In this document: in pieces, positions 29,785 to 40,267 of the stretch
How the letters are laid out: each line of letters starts with the position of its first letter
How positions within the stretch are numbered: position 1 is the stretch's first letter
NCBI GenBank assembly: GCA_039621445.1
Contig: CP154957.1
Coordinates: 39,526,654 to 39,590,653, forward strand
Length of the DNA: 64,000 bases
From: Euglena gracilis
Taxonomy: Eukaryota; Euglenida; Euglenophyceae; Euglenales
Direction of reading: 5' to 3'
Notes under the pieces: model-generated
Told to the model about the DNA's origin: nothing
Seen by the model: only the letters and a program-made list of their open reading frames with translations
Databases searched by the model: none
Made by a program: the position numbers and the translations under genes

Positions 29785-30503
29785 CTGGGACAGTTGAGCA
29801 GCAGAAGGGATTTCGCTTCCCAAAGCGGTTCGGCAACACAAAGGGATTTTTGTTTATTTTGGGGCCCTGGGACAGTTGAGCAACAAAAGGATTTCGCTTC
29901 CAAAACGGTTCGGCAACACAAGGGATTTTGTTATTTTGGGGCCCTGGGACAGTTGAGCAACAAAAGGGATTCGCTTCCAAAACGGTTCGGCAACACAAAG
30001 GATTTTGTTATTTTGGGGCCCTGGGACAGTTGAGCAACAAAAGGGATTCGCTTCCAAAACGCTTCGGCAACACAAGGGATTTTGTTATTTTGGGGCCCTG
30101 GGACAGTTGAGCAACAAAAGGATTTCGCTTCCAAAACGGTTCGGCAACACAAGGGATTTTGTTATTTTGGGGCCCTGGGACGTTGAGCAACAAAAGGGAT
30201 TGGCTTCCAAAACGCTTCGGCAACACAAGGGATTTTGGTATTTTGGGGCCCTGGGACAGTTGAGCAACAAAAGGATTTCGCTTCCAAAACGGTTCGGCAA
30301 CACAAGGGATTTTGTTATTTTGGGGCCCTGGGACAGTTGAGCAGCAAAAGGATTTCGCTTCCAAAACGGTTCGGCAACACAAGGGGTTTTGTTATTTTGG
30401 GGCCCTGGGACAGTTGAGCAACAAAAGGATTTCACTTCCAAAACGGTTCGGCAACACAAGGGATTTTGTTATTTTGGGGCCCTGGGACAGTTGAGCAACA
30501 AAA
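29785..30503 (+). repeat. Ten tandem copies of a 77-bp unit
   Basis: The unit contains GGGCCCTGGGACAGTTGAG, TTCGCTTCCAAAACG and GGCAACACAAGGGATTTTG. Unit length varies between 74 and 78 through single-base indels. The array stays open in most frames, which produces Cys/Pro-rich spurious ORFs. Confidence 0.95.
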
Positions 30504-30594
30504 ATAATGTTTATGGTGCATTTTTTGCTGCCTGAAATATGTTATACGAAGATCAGGCAGTGGACTTTCGTCATTTTTGACCCCCCCCCCCTAT

Positions 30595-30747
30595 GGAGGC
30601 TAGGCGCGCCGCTCGGGGGGGCCCGCCCCCCCCCCCCCCCCCCCCCCCCCCCGCGCGGCCCCTGCGCGGCCGCCCGCGCGGCTGCTCGCCCCCCCTTCCG
30701 CCCCCCCCCCTACTGTGCCTAGCATAAAACTGACCTGGGGGTTTCGG

Positions 30748-30780
<33 letters not shown>

Positions 30781-30834
30781 CCCCCGCCGCCCGCCCCCCC
30801 CTCCCCCCCCCCCCCCCCGCTGTGCCTAGCCTCC
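30595..30834. mobile_element. G-run element family 'GGAGGCTAG', 3-bp target duplication, copy 1
   Basis: TAT flanks both ends (30592-30594 and 30835-30837). The left end is GGAGGCTAGGCGCGCC and the right end TGTGCCTAGCCTCC. The interior is almost entirely C-run and GCGCGG sequence. Confidence 0.75.
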
Positions 30835-31604
30835 TATGGTGAAGTTCACCGTTTGAAAGTCCACCGGGGCGCCCCGGACCCCCTCCCCCCCACCTCTGCC
30901 TCACTCCACGGTGAACTTCACCGGTGAAGTTCACCAAGAGAGTACTTTTTTGGCCAAAAATGGCCAAAAATGGCATTTTGGGCAAGTTTTCGGAAATTTC
31001 GATAAAATTCCATGAAGCATCAACCTCAAAATGACCATTTTGAGAGGAAAGGAGCAAAATTTTACCCATGAAAATTTCACCCCCAACCATCAAAACGGTG
31101 AAGTTCACCGGTGAACTTCACCGGTGAACTTCACCGCCGAAAGTACCCCCCCCCTCCCCCCCCCTGAATGTTCACCCGGCAACTTCCCCCGGGGGGTCCA
31201 CAGCCCCCCCCCCCCCACCCCTGCCTAACCTCCCCAGTACCCCCCCCACTCAAAGTCGGGGAGCCGCCTTCAAGGGCCCACCGACCCCCCACCGACCAAA
31301 GATTTCCGTCTGGGGCCGTTTTTTTAGGCGTAAGGCACTTTTTTGGACCCATCCGGACCAATTCCGGGTGATTTGCGCCCGCCACAGACCATTTTTATGA
31401 CCGCCGACTAGCCACCGACTAGTTTGCATTGAATTTTCTTCATGGAGGGGGGCTTAAAAGTCGGCGGTTTGGACCCGTTGGTACATTAGAGTGGGTAGTC
31501 GGCCGACTAGTCGGCCGACCACCCACTACCCCCCCCCCCCCGGTCTCGCCGACTACCTACCGACCAGGCCTAGTCGGCCGACCAATTGGGTAGTCGGCCG
31601 ACTA

Positions 31605-31783
31605 CCATGCCCCCCCCCCCAGTTAGCCAGGGCACTTTTCATGGATGGCAACGATCAAAAAAATTCCGATGGCCAAAATTGGTGTTTTTTTGAAGAAAAA
31701 TATTTCCCTCCGAAAAATTTTTTTTGCCCAGGGCCCAAAGGTGACTAATACGGGGGGGTGACTAACTAGGGGGGGGGGCATGG
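31605..31783. mobile_element. G-run element family 'TA-CCATS', copy 1
   Basis: TA flanks both ends. The left end is CCATG plus a C-run, and the right end a G-run plus CATGG. The interior (CACTTTTCATGGATGGCAAC, AAATATTTCCCTC, TGACTAACTAG) matches the copy at 37308. It inserted into a TAGTCGGCCGACTA palindrome. Confidence 0.8.
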
Positions 31784-32695
31784 TAGTCGGCCGACTACCC
31801 ACTACCCCCCCCCAAGTCTACCGCCTTGCGCCGTCATGGGGGGCATATTGCCGCCATTTTTTCTCCAGAGAGATTCTGGAAACCAAATTGGAAAATGATG
31901 AAGCATATTGCTCAACCAGCTCCTGAAAAGAAATGCGCTCGCGAATGACCAATTGTCTTGCACGTTCCTTTTCGTCTTTTGGTGGACAATCTATGAATTC
32001 CATTTTGATGACCTCCGGATTTCCGTCCAGGGTTGGTCCCTTCAATTCCCAGTAATACTCCCAGTCACGGAAAAATTGTTTCCATGTTGTTGGATCACCG
32101 TCCCATTGGGGCTTCACCTTATTCGCGATTGTGATGGTGGTTTTGAAATCTTTCTGAGTAACCTGTGGCCCTTCAGTGGTATTCATGGGAGGTGGGCCAG
32201 GGCGCGGTATCGCACCATGTGTGGTTACACTGGTGGTTGCACCAGGTGTGTTGTTGGGCAAATTTTGCGAGTGCGCATGGAACATACCACCAAGTGTACC
32301 ATAGGTACCATGTAAATTTGGGGTGTCGCGAATGCGCGAATGGTGATGCGAATGCGCAAGGGTGGGTGAGGTTTCTATGGACTGTACCATTGGTGGAACC
32401 AAGCATATTTGCGAGGTATGACCAATACCCGGTGTGGGGGTGCGGCTCATACCGCGAGTTAGTTCGGGTTCCGCAATCTCTTGATTGAACAGTGGGTTAG
32501 GTGTGGTTCTTGATGGAAAACCCGACTCATCATCCGAAAACTTGTCCATTGGGACTGGTAACGCTACCGGGGGGAACCTCCACATGAGCGGAAACGTGGT
32601 TTGGTGGCAATGTGCCGTTAGGCTCTACAATGGTCGTGCGAATAGCGTGTTCTGAGACGAAACATGTGGCAAGTGTGCCAACCGTACCCGACATA

Positions 32696-33104
32696 GCTGG
32701 CGTTTTTTTGTTTTTTTTTAAAAAAAAACGTTTTTTTTTGTTTTTTATTAAAAAAAACTGGCAAAAAAAAACGGCAAAAAAAACAAAGGGGAAAATGATG
32801 GTCCAAATTTTGCCTTTGATCGCAAAGGTGAACCAATCTTAGCTCAAATGACTTGAAAACCAATACTTTTGGTTGTCTTCAACAAGAATGGTCAAAATAG
32901 GGCATTTTTCTGCCATTTTGGGATGTTTCAAGTTGAAACATCCCAAATTTGGTGTCTTTCTCTGACCGAGGATGGGCAAAAAAAGCTAAAATTAAAGACA
33001 AAATTTTTTTGCCCTGGACCCTCAATGGCGTTTTTTTTTTTAAAAAAATGTTTTTTTTAAAAAAAACATGTTTTTATTAACTTCGTTTTAAACGAAGTGC
33101 CAGC
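32696..33104. mobile_element. A/T-run TIR element in gag, TA target
   Basis: TA flanks both ends (32694-32695 and 33105-33106). The ends are GCTGGCG and GTGCCAGC, followed inside by long T- and A-runs on both sides. The interior is unique and non-coding. It splits the minus-strand gag. Confidence 0.65.
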
Positions 33105-33570
33105 TATGGTACCCGAATGCGGTATTTGTTGTACATAACGCAATTGTGCGTGTACTTGGTCCAAATTGGTTGCCAGTTTACGCACACTTTGCTCCAATTT
33201 GTCAACAACTTGCAAATTGTCGTTTATCCGACTCACATCATCCTGTAAACGCCTAATTCGCCTGCAGTGGGAGGGTAACTCATCCAACAACGGAGTTTTG
33301 TCGGAAATAGACAGGAAATCTTGCGAAATTGCACCAAAAACAGTGTCCAATTGTTGAACTCGTACCGCTAAAGTGCGTATCGCACTGGAGATGGCCTCCA
33401 ATTGTGGAGATGGTTGTTCCGAATGCGGAGTTTTGACTTTTTCAGCCATTGGCTGTTCCATCAAGACCGAAACTTGCGCAGATAGCGCGATAAGGTCATT
33501 TTGCAATTTTGTGACATCCTGTTTCACTGTTTTCTCGGTATTTGTGAGACTGTCACAAATTTCTTGCATA

Positions 33571-33933
33571 CCATCCCCCCCCCCAGTATGTACCCCCCCC
33601 CCCATTATGTACCCCCTGGGGGGGAGGTACATAATGGGGGGGGGATGGTTGCTCACCGTTATAACACTTTTTCTAAATAATTTCCCAAAAAAGTGCTCAA
33701 AAATCGACGTTTTTGGGACGTTTTCAAAAAGTGATATTTGGCAAATGTGCTGAAAATTGACCATTTTTTGTGAACATCCATAAAGTTGCCAAAAATGACC
33801 CCTTTTGGGCTGTTCGGTCGGGTATGGGAATGGGACCTGGGTACCCCCCCCATTGTGTACCTCCCCCCCATTGTGTACCTCCCCCCCAATTTCGGCCTCC
33901 CGGGGGGAGGTACATAATGGGGGGGGGGGATGG
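33571..33933. mobile_element. G-run element family 'TA-CCATS', copy 2
   Basis: TA flanks both ends (33569-33570 and 33934-33935). The ends are CCATC plus a C-run and a G-run plus GATGG, with inner TACATAATGG words in both orientations. Removing the element and one TA rejoins the gag reading frame (IHQV then MQEIC), which fixes the boundaries. Confidence 0.88.
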
Positions 33934-34986
33934 TAACTTGGTGAATTTCAGCACGCATTGCTGCTCCCAAGTGTAGGGATGTGAGTGTGGGTATGGGTGT
34001 GGTTGACGGCAATGCGTCTGGGGTTGGTGATTGCACCTGAAGCAATTTTGTGCTTAATTCTTGCATGCATATCTGCAAATTCGCTATCGCGGTTTGAATT
34101 CCGGTCCACATCCGTGATTTTGCTGGTCACTTCCGCATAGCGGGCATAAACCTTAGCAGAAGCGGCTTTGATTTCTACCATGTCATTTTGCCGCTGTTGT
34201 TGCAAATACTCAATCCTACTCGCAATATTCGTGATTTGGGTGTGAAAACTCGCCACTTCAGCGGTAATTCCACCACAAAAGCAAGATTGTTGCTCCAAAC
34301 GAGAAAGTCTTTCCTCCAATGGTCGCACATAAGTGATGGAGGCAAAACTTTCACCAGCTTGGGCAGAAAAGCGAGAAAAATTTGCGGACTCACCGCTCAA
34401 TTGGAAAATGCGCTTTTGCGCTTCCTGAAAAGCAGTTGCAAGGGTGGAAAACTGCTCCGGTGTAATAAATTGTCCCAAATCGGGATTTTTGGTGGGGGAT
34501 TTGTGCAACTTTTGTTTCAATTGTTGGAAAACTGCCGTAATTGGCTCCGGTTGACCACATAAAGACTGCAAACTATGTTGCAAGTAGGAAAACATCGCAT
34601 CATTGCGGGATTGTGTTTCACAAGTTGTCTCACACACTTTTTGGAATTTTTGTGGCGATTGTGTCTGCAAATTTGTCGAGTCCATACAAGGCATTGCATG
34701 AAAAAAACCCGTATCAGGTGGTTTTGGCAATTGTCCGACAGGACTTGTAGGTGGGAGTGCACTGGGAGGCTGGAAAAAACATGGTGTTTGTAACCCACCC
34801 TCAATAAAAAATTGTTGCGGCGAATCGGCATGAGTGCGAGATCTCGCTGGGGGGAATAGCTGTCAGCCAATCGGATTTCCAACAAGAAGGGTTGTGTCCG
34901 TTGGGCTACAGGTTGCTCGATGGAGCTGGACACCGATGGGTGTGGGGGAGCCCATTGGGCGGGGGGCGGGGGGCCCGTTGGCCGTT

Positions 34987-35426
34987 GGAGGCTAGCGGGG
35001 GGGGGGGGGGGGCCTGAGGGGGTGCGAGCGGCCGCGTGGGCGGCCGCGCAGGGGGGGAGGGGGGGGGAGGGGGTTTCCGAGGGCGGCCGCGCGGGCGGCA
35101 CGCATCCTAAAATCGGTGATTTTCGGCTCCAAAAAGTGGTCATTTTTTGCCATTTTTGGGCCATTTTTGACCAAAAAAGTGCTTTTTTGGCCGCGCGCAG
35201 AGCGCGCGGCCCCCAAATTTGCCATTTTATGTCCGAAAATGGTCATTTTTGGTCATTTTTGGGCCTCAAAAAAGTCGCATTTTTTTCACAAAAAATTTTT
35301 TCTTGGCTATGCTAGGCACAGTGGTGGGAGGGGGGGTCCAGGGGGGGGGGCGAGCGGCCGCGCAGGGGCCGCGCAGGGGGGGAGGGGGGGGGTCCCGGAC
35401 CCCCCCGAGCGGCGCGCCTAGCCTCC
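34987..35426. mobile_element. G-run element family 'GGAGGCTAG', copy 2
   Basis: GTT flanks both ends (34984-34986 and 35427-35429). The ends are GGAGGCTAGC and GGCGCGCCTAGCCTCC. The interior holds GCGGCCGCG palindromes, G-runs and a TCATTTTTGGGCCTCAAAA block that is also present at 4680-4700. It splits the SSSIEQ repeat region of the gag pseudogene. Confidence 0.78.
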
Positions 35427-35923
35427 GTTAGGTGTGGACCCCTTTGGGGTTGGGAATTCTCGATAGAGCTGGAGAAATGGATGGGGGGTTGCTCATTAGA
35501 GCTTGAGATTTGGGTGGGGGGATCCTCAATAGAGCTGGAGAACTGTGTAGGGGGTTGCTCAATAGAGTTAAACCCCTGATTGGAACGAAAAAGCTTGTAG
35601 GAGTCTATGCTCCTCCTGTGACAACTCATAGTACTTCTCAAAGAACCAATCAATTCTTGATAATCAAATAATGTTTTGGTGCTTGAGCTCTGCAAGTTTT
35701 TATTTGCAAAAACAAACACAATCAAACCCCAAAAGGTAAGCAAAGGAACAAACTTAGAAGGATGTGGCAGCGTATACTGCCCAGAACCTCCTGAAGCTTG
35801 TCCAAACAGCTCGTGGATGCTTTGTAGCCTATAGGCTCAGCACCACTCACTGTTTGAAGTCACCTGTTAAGATGGGGGGGAGAAGGGGCGTAGGAAAGAA
35901 ACCGAATATGCCACCAAGTGTAC

Positions 35924-36346
35924 GTCCCCTGACTCTATTCCCACTGCCTGTCGGCCTACTTAAACCCTCCGGTGGGAACAGAACCAGGAGAGATACAAAA
36001 ATAAAAGCCTTTCACTTAACTATTAGTTTTTATTGCCTTTGGGATTATGCAGAGCACAAGGCAAAACCAGGTGTTGCTTTGGAACTTCAGTTCCAGTAGT
36101 GTTATCCTATAGGAGTTCAAATCTTCAAACCTTGGTTTGCCCTTTTGGGCTAATTAAGCATGAAACAAAATAATAATACCGATCCGAGATCAGGATAGGC
36201 CGATCAGGATAGACCGAAGGCAGATCCGAGACAGGATAGGCTATTCCTAATTCTGCAATTTGTGTTGCAGAACCTGGAATAGTGCCATCTGGCATGCCAC
36301 TGCACATTCTGCAGATTGCTGCGATGCACAGTGTCATGGTGTTCAT
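35924..36346 (-). repeat. Probable 5' LTR of the broken gag element
   Basis: Upstream of gag on the minus strand, the segment from TGTACCAGG to GACGTACAC includes a CAATAAAAAC poly(A)-like site. It is followed by TTGGTGGCA, a primer-binding-site-like sequence. GACGTACACTTGG and TTGCCTTGTGCTCTGC are shared, in the same order, with 62808-62970. There is no second copy here, so the limits are approximate. Confidence 0.5.
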
Positions 36347-36359
36347 GCTTCCTGGTACA

Positions 36360-36475
36360 CATAACCCCCCTAATTGCCCCCCCCCAATTGGCCAGAAGGG
36401 GGGTCCGGGCCGCCCGGAGGGTGGCCAAATAGGGGGGGGGGGGTCACATTAATTCGGTGAGGCGGGCGGACATTA
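36360..36475. repeat. G-run block
   Basis: CCCCCCTAATTG and CCAAATAGGGGGG words surround a GGGCCGCCCGG palindrome. It is probably a small degenerate G-run element. Confidence 0.5.
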
Positions 36476-36479
36476 TGGA

Positions 36480-36870
36480 CGCTGTCAAACGAAGGGCACC
36501 ACATTTGCTGCACCGGTGTCATCTCTCGTTGCAACCGTCTCGCCTGTTCGTGGGAGACAACAAAATTTGGAGCACCGAAGGCGGACAGCAAGGAGCATCG
36601 CCCTTGTGATTCACGACACGCTTTTGGTCGCAACCTGCCGCGGGAATGCCTTATGGTTCCTGGATGATGGGTCCGTCCTCTCCGACGTTCCTACGGCTGA
36701 CCGCGCCCTCGCCCACCTCCACATCGGATTGGGCCGGCTGGGCTGCACATTGAATCTTGCCAAAACCACCATGTGGGGGCCCGGTGTCCGGCATCTCCCC
36801 TCCCTCCCTCTGTCCTCGGTGTACCCATTCACCACCCCACGTCGGGGCCTTTGTCCGCCAACAGCTGGAA
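36480..36870 (+). pseudogene. LINE reverse transcriptase fragment
   Basis: The plus-strand reading contains ALWFLDDGSVLSDV, the YxDD active-site region, then CTLNLAKTTMWGPG, matching the layout of the 23.1-kb LINE (YLDD then LDKCTLWGP). Only about 110 residues remain. The fragment is cut on the right by a C-run block starting at about 36876. Confidence 0.7.
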
Positions 36871-36872
36871 AG

Positions 36873-37300
36873 CAGTACCCCCCCCCCTTTATTGTCCCAC
36901 CGACCTGCCCCCAGGATAGCATTGCGACGTAATTTACACTTGTAAGTTTCACTTGTAACTTACGCGTAACTTACGGCGTAATTCATTTTTTAATTTCCGC
37001 CGTGTAATTTATGTTCTACCTTTTTTCAGAAATTTCAGACCGTTTCTCCCTTTTTTTGTGTGCAAAGCACCTTTTTTCCATTTAATAATTGGGTTTATGT
37101 GTTGTTGTCATCCCATGTGAGAAAAAACAAGTCAAAGGTCACTGCAAAAAAAATGCAGTTCAAGGTTTTTTTTTTACAGCCAAAGGGGAGACTATTTTTG
37201 GACCCGAAGGCAGCAACCTGCTTGAAAAAGTGCATTGGCTTGGATGAATTCCAAAATAAAAATTGGCGACGTGCTTAATCGGCGCGGTATCGCCCTCAAA
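36873..37300 (+). repeat. Repeat family 'TTATTGTCC / GTAATTTAC', copy 1
   Basis: The block starts TACCCC...TTTATTGTCC, then GATAGCATTGC, ACGTAATTTACAC and GTAACTTACGCGTAACTTACGG. The same order is found in reverse at 44475-43380, where a hAT element interrupts it. The right limit is unclear. Confidence 0.6.
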
Positions 37301-37307
37301 GAAAATA

Positions 37308-37622
37308 CCGCCCCCCCCCCCCCGCCGAGTTAGTCACCCCCTTGGGAGGGGAATTTGGCCAAGGGTGACTAATAGGGGGGGTGACTAACTCGGGGGGGGG
37401 GTCAATTTCTGCCCAATTTTGATCCCTGCCCCAATTCTTGGGGGGTTCAAGGTTGTTTTTGGGCATTCAAGGGCACTTTTCATGGATGGCAACAATCAAA
37501 AAAATTCTGATGCCCAAATTCGGTGCTTTTTTGAAGAAAAATATTTCCCTCTGAAAAAAAATTTGCCCAGGGCCCAAGGGTGACTAATAGGGGGGGTGAC
37601 TAACTAGGGGGGGGCGGCATGG
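37308..37622. mobile_element. G-run element family 'TA-CCATS', copy 3
   Basis: TA lies on the left and CA on the right. The left end is CCGC plus a C-run and GAGTTAGTCACC. The right end is TGACTAACTAG, a G-run and CATGG. The interior shares CACTTTTCATGGATGGCAAC and AAATATTTCCCTC with copy 1. Confidence 0.7.
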
Positions 37623-37720
37623 CAGCCGTGTGACCTCGTGGGTTTCGAAACCACGACCATACCATCATAAGACAAGCGCCGCCATTATGTTAATGGTCAC
37701 TCTGTATGCATTTGTCATGT

Positions 37721-38132
37721 AAACCCCCCCAAATAATACACCCCCCCCCCAAATAATACCCCCCAAATAATACCCCCCCCCCTGGGGTCCGACTTCGGCC
37801 GCCGAAATGATACCCCCCCCCTCTGTTCTGGGCCGAAGGTCCGTATTTTTGACTTGAAAATGTCGGTAAAAATCACAATCTCTGACAACAAATTCCGAAA
37901 AAAAAATCAATTTTTCTGGCTCATGGTAAATTTCACAAGAAAGTGCAAAAAATGATCCCAAAGGGGGGTTTTGGGTGCTTTTTTGGGTTTTACGGGACTT
38001 CAAAAAATTTGGAAAATTTTGGAAAATAACCCCCCCCCCCCAAATAATACCCCCCCCCCTCGGGCCGGGACTTCGGGCGAAAAAATAATACCCCGGGGGG
38101 GTATTATTTGGGGGGGGGGGTTACTTTTATCA
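37721..38132 (+). mobile_element. G-run MITE family 'AAATAATA', copy B
   Basis: The left end is AAACCCCCCCAAATAATAC and the right end GTATTATTTGGGGG...TTAC. The interior (ATCTCTGACAACAAATTCCG, AATTTCACAAGAAAGTGC, GGGACTTC) is homologous to 18855-19242 in the same orientation. Confidence 0.8.
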
Positions 38133-38134
38133 AA

Positions 38135-38500
38135 ATTTCTTGAATGGGGAGCACGCCGTCGGCCAGCCGTCGGCCAACCGTGTGACTCACAGGAAAATGA
38201 CCCGAGCCACAGCCTTGCAATGCAGAAGCAATTTCGCCGTCACTCTCCCTTCAAGGTCAGGTTCATCGTTAGTGGAGGCTGCATTTTTGCCCTTTCAAGT
38301 CATTTTTCGCTGAATTTTGTCAAGTTTGCTAATTTTGGACGTTTTTTGACCAATTCTGACCATTTCGGCCTATTTTGGGGGTCATTCGCCGGTAAAACTG
38401 AGCAATTTTCACCCCGAAATATGCATTTGCCACTCATGCCACCCAGAATTGTGCATTTTCCACCCGAAAATAGGATTTTACACCTAAAGGGGGCGTTTGG
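38135..38500. other. No feature recognised
   Basis: AT-balanced sequence with short ORFs only. Confidence 0.4.
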
Positions 38501-38504
38501 CCGG

Positions 38505-38640
38505 ACCAACCTAGCCGGCTGGCCAGACCAACCTAGCCGGCTGGCAGACCAACCTAGCCAGCCAACATGCCGGCTGTCCAGCCGTCCGTCCAGATGAAAG
38601 CCACTGTCGCTAGCCGCCCGGCTATCCAGACCAAACAACA
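38505..38640 (-). repeat. GGACGGACGGCTGG-type block, reverse orientation
   Basis: ACCAACCTAGCCGGCTGG units repeat three times, followed by CAGCCGTCCGTCCAGATGAAAG. This is the reverse complement of the block found beside the tRNA-like repeats. Confidence 0.85.
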
Positions 38641-38960
38641 CGCGCGCCGAACGCAGTGACGGCTGGATCAGGAATGAATATGTGCACCGGAGGGGGACTA
38701 AGTTCGTTCTGCCCAAAGTACCAAAAAAAATACAGCCCTGTAATTTTTTTTGCCAAAAACGGACTTTTTCTTCTGCAGTTGTTTATGGTTTTTATTTGTT
38801 TTGGGCCAGATGGTGCCAAATCTTGACCAGAAACGTTTTGTCCTGAGATGCTCGTTTCTTCCTGAAACTTGTATTTTTTGTTTCTTGCATTCTTTTTTTC
38901 CTGTGCAACAAGTTCTCTTGCTCAAAAAAGCCAAAAAAATGGGGGGTTCAGTTTTTGAGT

Positions 38961-39248
38961 TGCAAGTTGGGGGATGGTCCAGTGTGTCCAGATAATTTCA
39001 CCACATCAGACTTCTGGCCAAAACCAACTTTTCAGTCTTCAGGGGTCTTCTTCCCAAACTTCCCCACACAGCACCCCAGAAGACAAGACTTGATACTTTG
39101 AATCCAGTTCAGAGTCCCACGCAAACTTGTACACTGTTTGCCAGCTTGCCTGTGAAAAATGTAATTCCCCAAAATCTCTGTGAGGCAATGCCCAATTTCT
39201 GCTGGCAGTTCTTACAAAAATAAATCTCAAATCTGGCCCGCGCTCACA
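38961..39248 (-). repeat. 3' LTR of the TRIM-like element
   Basis: 288 bases, TGCAAGTTGGG to CGCGCTCACA on the plus strand. It is about 99 percent identical by eye to 40268-40555. Confidence 0.88.
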
Positions 39249-40267
39249 CCCCCCTTCCCAAAAACAATTGCCAGGCAATTGTCCAAAACGATAGTAAAAA
39301 AAATGAGCGGGCCGGAGATAAAAAATCACCACACAACACACACACACGCAGCAGCGACATGGAAAAGTGACGAATGGCGGTTCTCGAATTTAAATTGCCA
39401 AATCTTCGAATCCACATATAATTGTAAACATGTCCATGGGGCCCGCCTACCTCCACCCCAGCCTTTCCACCTTAGAGAGCCATGTCGTACGACCTACCCC
39501 GTACAACATGACCCCCCATGGGGTCCAGCCGGGGCTTCGGCGACCCCCGCCGAGCCAAACCGGAGCAGAGCCCCCTTGAAGCGGCCCAGCACCGAACGGG
39601 GAGGCGGCACACACCACAGCCATCACAGCAGCAACAGGTAGACGAACTCGAAGATGGCCACCAGATGTGCATTTGTAGGGCTGTTGCACAACCCTGATCA
39701 CTGTTTTTTACGAGGTCAGGCTCCTCGCGCCGAAATCTCCAGGGCGTAATTGACCAATGACGTTGAAACTTGACATCTTGAACTTGGGAACTTGAAATCT
39801 TGGACATCACACCTTGGATCCTCCACAGATTGACCTTGGGAAACTGAAATCTTGACATGACAACTTTCTTCCAGCACAGATTCCTTGGGATCTTGAAATT
39901 GAACTTGACATCTTGACTTGAACTTGACCCTGAAATGACACCTTGACAGACATTTTGGAGATTGAGATTATTGATGACGATGGCGGGCTGTGATTGACAT
40001 TCGTTTGTCCTTCAGCCCAGGCTCCAACCAAGATCCACAGCAGCACCAACTCCAGGATCACCTGCTGCTAGCTTGATCTGGAGAGTTGATCATGGTGGCC
40101 CAACACAGCATCTCACTGTGTGCCAACTGGTGCCTTCCTCTGCCTTGTCCCCCTTCTGCTGCTGAGCTGGCCCGCCACTTCCATGACATTTCACTTCTGA
40201 GTGTCTCCCGGCTCCACAGGTACGTTTGTACGGGGCTTTTCTGCACTGCAAATCTCATACAAGTTTG

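Larger units (their letters stand above)
29496..31818. mobile_element. 2.3-kb TIR element with GACTAGTCG ends, TA target
   Basis: TA flanks both ends (29494-29495 and 31819-31820). The termini are GACTGGGGGGGGGGTTC and the inverse of GACTTGGGGGGGGG, followed inside by palindromic CTAGTCGGCCGACTAG-type words. Deeper inverted blocks match: CACTCTAATGTACC at 29655 and GGTACATTAGAGTG at 31481, and a GCTTAAAAG block beside each. It carries ten 77-bp tandem repeats and two smaller nested elements. No transposase. Confidence 0.7.
31818..35743 (-). pseudogene. LTR-retrotransposon gag, interrupted by three TIR elements
   Basis: The minus-strand coding starts near 35743 (TLFDYQELIGSL) with SSSIEQPPTQF-type repeats. 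It continues through 34970-33948 (TPCFFQPP, FQEAQKRIFQLSGE, ERLSRLEQQSCFC, coiled-coil), 33568-33105 (MQEICDSLTN, RIRRLQDDVSRIND) and 32585-31818. The last part contains VKPQWDGDPTTWKQFFRDW and KMEFIDCPPK. The order and motifs match the element at 60.2-64 kb. Gag forms the nucleocapsid of LTR elements. Insertions at 34987-35426, 33571-33933 and 32696-33104 break it, and the C-terminal zinc knuckle and pol are absent. Confidence 0.75.

Noticed and set aside
29693-30459. Cys/Pro-rich ORFs and a CRISPR-like look in the 77-bp array
   Set aside because: The units are contiguous with no unique spacers, and the ORFs are open because of repeat composition. This is a tandem repeat in a eukaryotic element, not a CRISPR array.
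39180-39641. 153-codon ORF across the TRIM-like element
   Set aside because: It spans the LTR boundary and shows no gag or pol similarity; conservation is of the LTR, not of a protein.
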